64,000 nt of DNA from Nilaparvata lugens. Taxonomy: Eukaryota; Arthropoda; Insecta; Hemiptera; Delphacidae. The notes beneath the pieces were generated by a model, which had not been told where the DNA came from, searched no databases, and was given only the letters and a program-made list of their open reading frames with translations. Shown one piece after another: positions 56,839 through 64,000 of the stretch; position 1 is the stretch's first letter, and every line of letters begins with the position of its first letter. A program made the translations under genes and the position numbers. Location: NCBI RefSeq assembly GCF_014356525.2, contig NC_052506.1, positions 98,634,997 through 98,698,996 of the forward strand, given 5' to 3'.

Positions 56839-58316
56839 CGCCATCTTGAATTGAATTTTATTGAATTTTTTATTGTCGGATCCTCATGGTATAAGGACCT
56901 CAAGTTTAAAATTTCAAGTCAATCGGTTGATTAGGAATGGAGTTATCGTGTTCACAGACATACACACATACACACACACACACACATACACACACACAGA
57001 CCAACACCCAAAAATCATGTTTTTGGACTCAGGGGGACTTGAAACGTATAGAAAACTTGAAATTAGGGTACCTTAATTTTTTTTGGAAAGCAATACTTTC
57101 CTTACCTATGGTAATAGGGCAAGGAAAGTAATAATCACAATTAATAATAATCAGTGGGAGACATTTAACGATTTAAAGACGTTTCTTCACTTTCTAGAAT
57201 CCTTTCAAAAGAATTCGTTCAAATTCTACTCAAAACGTTTAATTTGATGTGTGTGACATAATGAACGCTCTGTATAGATTAGACTACACTACCATTGTTA
57301 CAATACAAGAAGCTGGGTTGAATGTTGAACTTAATAAGAACGATAACAGAATACAAGACACAATATTATTCAAGCAGACTTTATAAGATAGATTTCACTC
57401 CCCTCACGACACTGTGAATCAACATGTGAATGTGTAATGTATTTGATTTTTTTAGAGCGAATATTAAATTATAATTATACTTTATACTTATTATACTTAC
57501 CTTTATACAAAGGTTTTTTATGAATTTGGTTGTACAACAAATTAAATTGATATGGCGGTTTTTTAAACTTTTTTTATAAGATGGTGATGATCACCGAGAA
57601 TGAAAAATTCCAACAAGATTACCTGTTTCCACACCCACAGATTTCTCCCCGACACGAAACCCAAAATGTGCTCAGATGGCTAATTTTCACTTAGCCTACT
57701 GCTGATTCTCAGCCAATCGAATACATTCTGGGTGTCGTGTTGGCCAGGAATCGGTGAGTGTGAAAACGGCCATTGTAAAGAATGTTAAATAATGAAGAAT
57801 TACAAATGAAGTGGAATGTTGAAAACAAATGCTCTCCAAAGTTTTCTAGTCTTCTAGCTAATTCAGCAAAATGTTCATCCTTATAACTTCAGTATGCATC
57901 AATTATTTAAATTTAGGGCCGGTTTCCGAGCTCGGGATTTTGGTAAGTTCTAGACTTTCAACAGCTGGAGTCGGAAAATTGGCTTTCCAAAACGGGGTGT
58001 AGTCGCAGTAAATAGTTGCAGCAAAATATTTTTTTTCATTTCTATAATTGGAAACGTTTTTCCTTGACAAAATGAAACATTCTTAAATATTTCAAAATAG
58101 CTGAAACTATACACTATTTTCCCTTTATTTTATTTTGTGTTCAATTTTCTAGTTTTTCGAAATTTAATTTAAACGTGACTTTGACTATGACAACGACTAA
58201 AGCCAATTTTCTGACTCCAGTTGTTTAAAGTCTAGAACTTGGCTAAATCCCGAGCTCGGAAACGAGCCCTTTAGATATCATAAATAGAATATCAGAGCTG
58301 ATAATTGTAGTCTCAC
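56839..58316 (+). repeat. TE-like tail with CA microsatellite, then host intron, copy 2
   Basis: A (CA)n run near 56965-56998 and the inverted pair TACTTTCCTT (57094-57103) / AAGGAAAGTA (57121-57130) match 19067-19362. The remainder to the exon a donor is AT-rich intron. A small inverted relation is visible around 57915-57985 and 58195-58270 (GAGCTCGGGA with TCCCGAGCTCGG; TTAGAACTT-type sequence), probably another MITE of about 350 bases. Confidence 0.5.
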
Positions 58317-58495
58317 CACTTTTCCATGGTTAAAGTTGAGATCTTAGATTGAGCGGAGTTTAGTTGATGTATGAGCGTGTAGGTCATTTTTCGTTGCGCT
58401 TCAAGACTCTTCTGTGTTTCAGCTTGCTGGTCGACGACTTCTTTGCTTGCTTTGTTCAACTGGAAATCGCATACCAGTTTCTGGAGCCGAATCAC
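58317..58495 (-). CDS. Host coiled-coil gene, exon a
   Basis: This is a 179-base minus-strand exon with acceptor TATATGTAG and donor GTG/GTGAGAC. It reads 59 full codons plus two bases, starting VIRLQKLVCDFQLNKASKEV and ending STLTMEK. Regular Leu, Gln, Lys and Glu spacing makes a long helix or coiled coil likely. The two trailing bases fit the single leading base of exon b. Upstream exons must lie beyond the MITE and BEL2, outside the window. Copy 1 ends at the gap just before this exon, so only one copy is seen. Confidence 0.65.
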
Positions 58496-58726
58496 CTACA
58501 TATAACACAATACAAAACGGATAATAAAATTCAAGAAAAATACAAAGACTGTTGGAATTTCTAATCTTGAAAATTCTAGTTGATATTTTGAAATAATCTA
58601 TTAGCTATAAGAAGAAAGTCTTACATTGAAAACACTTCAATGGTATTAGTACAGGCGCTAGCTTACATTGAGGATACATGAGAGAGGCAGAGAGTTTGAC
58701 TTCAGATTATTGTTAGGTGGTCTTTA

Positions 58727-59192
58727 AGGTCACGCCACACCAAGCTCGCTACCGCGGCGGTAGCGAAGTTTTAAAAATCGCTAGCCATGTATTCAGGTTG
58801 ATCGCGCCACACCGAGCTCGCTACCGCGGCGGTAGTACGGCGCACTACCACCTACGACCGCCTGCTAGGCGATTCAACAAAACTTCGCTGAGAGGTAGTA
58901 CGGCGGACAAAGCGAGCTCAGTGTGGCGCACTCAACCTGAATACATGGCAGGCGATTCGAAGAGGTAGCGCATGCGCACAGAGTGATGACTCATTCGGCG
59001 TTCCTCCTTGCAGCACAACGCAACTAGTACGTCTCACTCCCACACTGTAGATGGACTCCCTCCCCCCACTACTAGACTCACTACTCGGAGACTACCGCTA
59101 GCGGACGTTTTTCGGTGTGGCGTGCTCAGCCGAGAAAACTACCACCAGCGGTACTACCTCGGCGGTACTGGCGAGCTTGGTGTGGCGAGTCC
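58727..59192 (+). mobile_element. GC-rich palindromic MITE with nested inverted repeats
   Basis: The outer ends are inverted (AGGTCACGCCACACCAAGCT at the left against the complement of AGCTTGGTGTGGCGAGTCC at the right) between TTTA repeats (58723-58726 and 59193-59196). Inside, CCATGTATTCAGGTTG (58785-58800) pairs perfectly with CAACCTGAATACATGG (58933-58948). The unit CGCTACCGCGGCGGTAG occurs twice in the left half, at about 58747 and 58818. No ORF is supported. This may be one MITE inserted in another of the same family. Confidence 0.78.
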
Positions 59193-59538
59193 TTTAGTGT
59201 ATAAAATAAAACTCGATGTCGTCACTTCCCTGGGTGGTCGACAGATTGAGGGGAGGGGGGTAAGTTATAAAGAACGCGCACTCATAAAATCGCCTGTCCT
59301 GCAGTTTATATTCATAGTACAGCTTCGACTGTTTTTCAAATATTATCTACATATAACTGGCTTTCAATATGGTTTCATTTGGTATCAATTCTCAAATATT
59401 CAAGTCGTTAGCTGACTTAAGAGTGAAAGGCTCTCAATAAATGTTGTAGGCAGTTTCTTCGTGAATCCAATGATGTATATAGTTTAGGGGTTACGATCAT
59501 AGATGAGCAGATGAGGCGGTGGGAGGGGGATAAGTAGC
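59193..59538 (+). other. Intergenic stretch before BEL2
   Basis: No gene is seen. Two purine tracts (GAGGGGAGGGGGG near 59250 and GGTGGGAGGGGG near 59518) stand out; the second lies just before a possible LTR start TGTTATGC. Confidence 0.4.
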
Positions 59539-60777
59539 ACTGTTATGCTGCGGCGCGGTCCACCCCTATGATTAATGCGCTTAGCGGCCTGCCTATCGCT
59601 CCTACTAGTCTATGCATTCAAATTATGTATTTAAGGAACGCTATCTTATGTATTTTTGGTCACTGAACACGATTTTTCAAGTCTCTATTTGTTACCGCCG
59701 TTTTGTATCATTTTGTGAGCGATCTTTTAAGAGCTTCCTGTGTAAACCCATCTGGCCATGCTGCCTATGTATGAACTGGGTGTTGGTGAGTTGGTGATGA
59801 GTTGTGAACTATGAAGTACAGACAATTTGACTATTTTTGAGTGAAAGTGTGAAACACTCATAATATTAAGATCTTTTGTTTCATTGATCTTCTTGTGTAA
59901 TACAGTCCATTTTGTAACAGTCAAATGTTTGTGTCATGTGTCATTTTATTCTACACCAATCATCCATAAGCTTGGTTACTCTGACCGGATTTGTGAATTC
60001 GTGAACTTATGTGCAATAAACTTCATCTTGTGTGATTGGTGAATTCATGAACTTGTGTAATAAACTTTGTCTTGTGTGATTTGTGAATTCGTGAACTTGG
60101 TAAGCTTCATGACTACCGGTATTTACTGTAACATTATAACATTATCAATCTTGTTATAAAACATTATAACAATATCAACTATTGATATCAACAATATCAA
60201 TCGTGTGTGACAACAATATCAATCATGTGTGACAATAATATCATTCTTGTGTGGCTGTGTCAACTGTATGTTGAATAGTGACTATATTATCTTCAAATAC
60301 GTTAACTCATTATCGTATATTCGTTTTTGATTTCGTGTTTTCATTATTTTGTCATTGTGTTTTATTTCGTATTGTGTTTCATGTTTGTGTCTTTGCGTTC
60401 GTGCGTGTATCTTCTTTCGTTCGTGGTACGTGTCGGTCACTCAGTCGGCACTCGCGTAATCTGGTCGCCCGCCGAGCATCATTCAGTCGGCACTTGGCAG
60501 TCCTTGTGAGACGATGGGTCGCAGAGCATCCTTGTCCTTGAGTCATCGCTTAGCCAACACAGTGTCGGCACTCTGTTCCTGCAGACAGAGCTGCTCCTTG
60601 CAACAGAACACAATTTGCAACAGCAACGCAGCTTCAACCTTGCAACGCTGTTCCTACAGACAGAGCTGCTCCTTTCAACAGAACACAATTTGCAACAGCA
60701 ACGCAGCTTCAACTTTGCAACGCAACTAGTATTTTCTTCTGTTGTATTTGCTAAATACGTCTTAATCTTTCATCATC
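59539..60777 (+). mobile_element. BEL2 5' LTR and leader (boundaries uncertain)
   Basis: This is the untranslated region upstream of BEL2 gag. A BEL-like LTR start (TGTTATGCTGCGG) may lie at 59539, with a TATTTAAG box near 59627. Two AATAAAC-containing tandem units of about 46 bases at 59990-60100 could give polyadenylation signals. The end of the LTR and the primer-binding site could not be fixed. Short open frames here (for example 60278-60541) are not supported as genes. Confidence 0.45.
60573..60722 (+). repeat. 75-bp tandem repeat in BEL2 leader
   Basis: Two units, 60573-60647 and 60648-60722, differ at only a few bases. They are rich in CAACAG/GCAACG motifs and end about 55 bases before the gag ATG. 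Confidence 0.9.
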
Positions 60778-62988
60778 ATGGCTGAAACAAAACAATTGAT
60801 AAAGGAACGTGGCCTTGTGAAGGCAAAACTAACATGATTTAAGTCAGCAATTTCTAAAGGTACCATTGTCATTACTGAATTGAAAATCAGATTGTCAAAG
60901 CTGAATGAATATTGGCAAGAATTTGATAGAATACAGAAACAAATTGAGTTAGCAGAAATGTCAGATGATGAAAGTGAAAGAGAAAATTTCGAAAAAGAAT
61001 TTTTTGACTTGAGTGCTCAGGCTGAAAATTTAATTTCAAAACATGAAGTAACAAAAATAAACATCAAACCTGAAATCAACGATATTCCATTCAAACTCCC
61101 TGAGATAAAACTTCCAATATTCAGTGGAAATCATGATGAGTGGCCATCATTTCATGATACCTTTGTTGCCCTAATTCATTCAAGAAAATTGTTAGAGACT
61201 CACAAATTTCACTATTTAAAGGGAGCATTGAAGGGTGAAGCTGCTGAGATTCTACAGTCATTGGAGAGCTCAGCTGAAAACTACCAAGTAGCATGGGAAC
61301 TACTTACTGATCGATTTGGAAATAAACGTGTTCTCATCAACAAGCATATAAATGCACTCTTCAATCTGAACAAATGTGACAAGGCTTCTTCAACATCTCT
61401 ACGACATCTCCTAGATGATTCATTGAAGCACATTTGAGCATTAACAGGTCTTGGTGAACCCACAGAGCACTGGGACACTCTGATAGTTCATATTATCACA
61501 AGAAAATTGGATGCTGCAATGCTCTGTGAATGGGAAAATTCTCTAGGAACTTCAGAATTACCTACCATGAAGCAACTTGAAGACTTCTTGAAGCATAAAT
61601 GCCAGGTGCTTGAGTCCATTGAAACAAGCAAATCCTCCTCAAGTGTTCAAGGATCATCATCTAGTCGACCTCACCAAGGTGTTCACAAAAAGAGGCCTAC
61701 TTCAAACAACTTCCATGCTGCAGTGAAACCAAATTGTCAACTATGTGCTGAACCTTACCATCAACTATTCCATTGTAAGAAGTTCAAATCATTATCTGTG
61801 TCTGAACGTGAAAGGGAGGTCAAAAAACTTCACATGTGTTTCAACTGCCTCCAGGATGGTCATGCAGCTGCAGACTGTAAGTCAGGCCGATGTAAACTAT
61901 GCAGTGGAAGACACAACACACTACTGCATAGGCCCAACAAATCTTCTGATCAGTCTACCCAAAGGGAAAAATCTCCACCTCCTATACAACACACAATTGC
62001 ATCAACATCTAATGTAAAGCAGCCATCAAATACACATATCATGCTCTCAACAGCAATCATCACAGTAAAGGACAGTCATGGGACTCCTCACCTATGCAGA
62101 GCCTTGCTTGACAGTGGATCTCAATCAAACTTCATAACTGAAAGGACAGCACAATTCCTGAAACTTCCAAGAAATAAATCAGCTATTGAAGTTAGTGGTA
62201 TTGGACAATCTTCCACAAAGACATGTCACACAGTTGACTGCAACATTCAATCCAGAATGACTTCATTTTCGGCATCCATTGAATGTATTGTCTTGTTGGA
62301 AAAAATCACTCAGAAGCTACCCATAATTGAAATACCAATTTCAAGGCTGAACATTCCTAAAAACATACAGTTGGCAGATCCTAAATGTCAAACACCTAGT
62401 GACATTGATATTCTTCTTGGTGCAGAACTATTCTATGACATAATTTGTGACAGAAAAATTATGGTCAATGAGACATCTCCAACTCTCCAAAATTCAACAT
62501 TTGGCTGGTTAGTTTCTGGCAAAGTGAACATCAACATTGAAACTTCATACCTATCAACAGTGTGCAACTTAACAACAATTGAAGAACTTAACAACACAAT
62601 GAACACTTTTTGGAAAATTGAAGAATTAGAGGGTAACAGGCTCTTTAGTGGAAATGACAAATATTGTGAAGAATACTACACAAAGACAACACAACGAGAT
62701 CAAGATGGCAGATACTCTGTAAAAATTCCATTGAAGGAAGAGTTGAGTGAACTAGGTCAATCCTATGACACAGCACTCAAGAGATCCATCTACTTAGAAA
62801 AACGGTTAGAAAAGAATAAACATCTCAAAACAGAACACATCAAATTCATGAGAGAATGTGAGAACATGCAACACATGAAACAGATAACTAAAGAAGAAGC
62901 TAATTCATCCACAAATTACTTCATTCCTCACCATGCAGTCATCAAGGAAACCTCTACAACAACCAAACTTCGAGTTAGTTGTATTTGA
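60778..62988 (+). pseudogene. BEL2 gag-protease (with two in-frame TGA)
   Basis: This is the polyprotein of a second BEL/Pao element. ATG 60778 opens one frame up to TGA 62986, interrupted only by TGA at 60835-60837 and 61435-61437. Gag shows LPIFSGNHDEWPSFHDTF and zinc-binding stretches CQLCAEPYHQLFHC and CFNCLQDGHAAADC followed by CKLCSGRHNTLLH. The protease has the full motif LLDSGSQSNFI (about codon 440). The region before RT has NTFWKIEEL and NYFIPHHAVIK. A one-base shift near 62970 then moves the frame. Only three lesions are seen over 2.2 kb, so the copy is fairly young. Confidence 0.88.
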
Positions 62989-64000
62989 TGCTTCATGTAA
63001 AACTTCTACTGGAACTTCATTGAATGACATTTCAATTGTAGGACCAACTGTACAATTTTCATTGATAAATATCATCCTAATATTCAGAACTCACAAGATT
63101 GCTACAACAGCTGACATTGAGAAAATGTATAGACAAATACTGATCAATCCCGTTCAAACCAATCTCCAACTGATTCTGTGGCGTGAAAATTCAAAGGAGT
63201 GTATCAAAATATACAAATTATCAACTGTCACATATGGAACAGCTAGTGCACCATATCTTGCAACACGAACATTGAACCAATTGACCTATGATGAGAGTGA
63301 CAATTTTCCAAAGGCTTCACAAGTTATGCTTCATGATTTTTATGTAGACGATGCTATAACAGGTGGTGAATCAGTTGAAAAAGTTCAAAAAACTGTAAAT
63401 GACTTAAGGAAATTAGCCAAAAGTGGTGGTTTCCATTTGAGGAAATGGTGTAGTAACAACCCAGAAGTTTTGAAGAATGTTCCTGATGAAGATATTGAAC
63501 AAAAAACTTTCAACTTGGACCAAGATCAGAATATCAAAACATTAGGTATCATTTGGAATCCCAAAACAGATGTCTTTCAATTCACATTTAAAAACAAACA
63601 ATTCAATCACAAGTTAACAAAGAGATCTGTCTTGTCAGCTATTGGTCAAATATTTGATCCTTTGGGAATCATTGGCCCTGTGGTTTTGTTAGAAAAATTA
63701 TTAATGCAGAAATTGTGGACATGTAAGATTGGCTGGGATGATCCCCTGCCTGAAGAGATTTCAAATCAATGGATGTTATTCAGACAAACAATACCAATTC
63801 TCACTCAATTGCAAATACCCAGGTGTATCACAAACAAAATCATTGCAAATCAATATGAGATTCATGGATTTTCTGATGCGTCTGAAGTGGCATATGGTGG
63901 ATGTGTATATTTAAGATGCATTGGTTCTTCACAAAACATATGTTGTCTTGTTACTTATGAGTCTCGAGTAGTGCCAATAGAAAAGGTATCTCTTCCAATA
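62966..64000 (+). pseudogene. BEL2 reverse transcriptase and RNase H start (runs off the window)
   Basis: This continues BEL2 pol in the +1 frame and is open to the window end. RT motifs are VVFDASCKTS, TADIEKMYRQI (motif A region), TYGTASAPYLATRTL (motif B region) and the catalytic FYVDDAITGG (YVDD codons at 63341-63352). A linker with FDPLGIIGPV follows, typical of BEL/Pao, then the RNase H start HGFSDASEVAYGGCVY near 63865. Integrase and the 3' LTR would lie beyond 64000. The frame change against the upstream part suggests inactivation unless the assembly has a base error there. Confidence 0.88.

Larger units (their letters stand above)
39649..58177 (+). repeat. Segmental copy 2 of the duplicated locus
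   Basis: This is the partner of 1-20404. Here the locus is seen in full context: BEL1 keeps its 5' LTR (35336) and foldback element to the left, and host exon a lies 140 bases to the right (58317). Copy 2 therefore looks like the properly connected version. It lacks the LINE insertions at 4616-7560 and 9653-12939, and carries two insertions that copy 1 lacks (44726-46283 and 46546-49946). Confidence 0.93.

Noticed and set aside
59008..59415. 135-codon ORF at the MITE
   Set aside because: It runs through the palindromic MITE and its flank, so it is a by-product of GC-rich repeats.
60278..60729. Short ORFs in the BEL2 leader
   Set aside because: They lie in the untranslated region, change frame through the 75-bp repeat and resemble no protein.

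Overview
This is a transposon-dense stretch of nuclear DNA from an animal, almost certainly an insect. BEL/Pao retrotransposons, CR1/jockey-like and RTE-like LINEs, a Helitron with the arthropod-style hairpin and CTAG end, a piggyBac-like element, a tRNA-derived SINE and a TTAGG-rich minisatellite all point that way. The style suggests a hemipteran such as a planthopper, but that is a guess. I see no bacterial gene, rRNA gene or CRISPR array. Almost every long open reading frame belongs to a mobile element, and most are broken. The only host gene I can support is a minus-strand coiled-coil gene with three exons in the window: 58317-58495, 55344-55533 and a terminal exon at 35065-35217. Their reading phases fit. 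Layout: 1-20404 and 39649-58177 are near-identical direct copies of one locus, here copy 1 and copy 2. Copy 1 stops exactly at a 100-N gap (20405-20504), so it may be the other haplotype placed beside the first. In copy 2, a BEL/Pao element (BEL1, 35336-54328, TSD ATATA) sits in the last intron of the host gene. Its gag is split by a long-TIR foldback element (36291-40263), which carries a TTAGG-type minisatellite and an internally deleted piggyBac element (36483-37798). A full-length LINE (LINE-A, about 40761-51490) is nested further along in gag. In copy 2 LINE-A itself carries a non-autonomous DNA transposon (44726-46283) and a second LINE (46546-49946). In copy 1 LINE-A instead carries two other LINEs (4616-7560 and 9653-12939). 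These four insertions are therefore present in one copy only. The middle (20505-35064) holds a pyrimidine/purine block beside the gap, a large non-coding LTR retrotransposon with about 2.45-kb LTRs (21464-29424), a duplicated and partly inverted flanking segment, and a non-autonomous Helitron (30756-33585). The Helitron contains a SINE and a possible captured minus-strand gene fragment. The right end holds a GC-rich palindromic MITE (58727-59192) and a second BEL/Pao element (BEL2) that runs from gag through protease and reverse transcriptase into RNase H and past the window end. The host gene works around, and is expanded by, these insertions: its last intron, about 1.1 kb without BEL1, is now about 20 kb.
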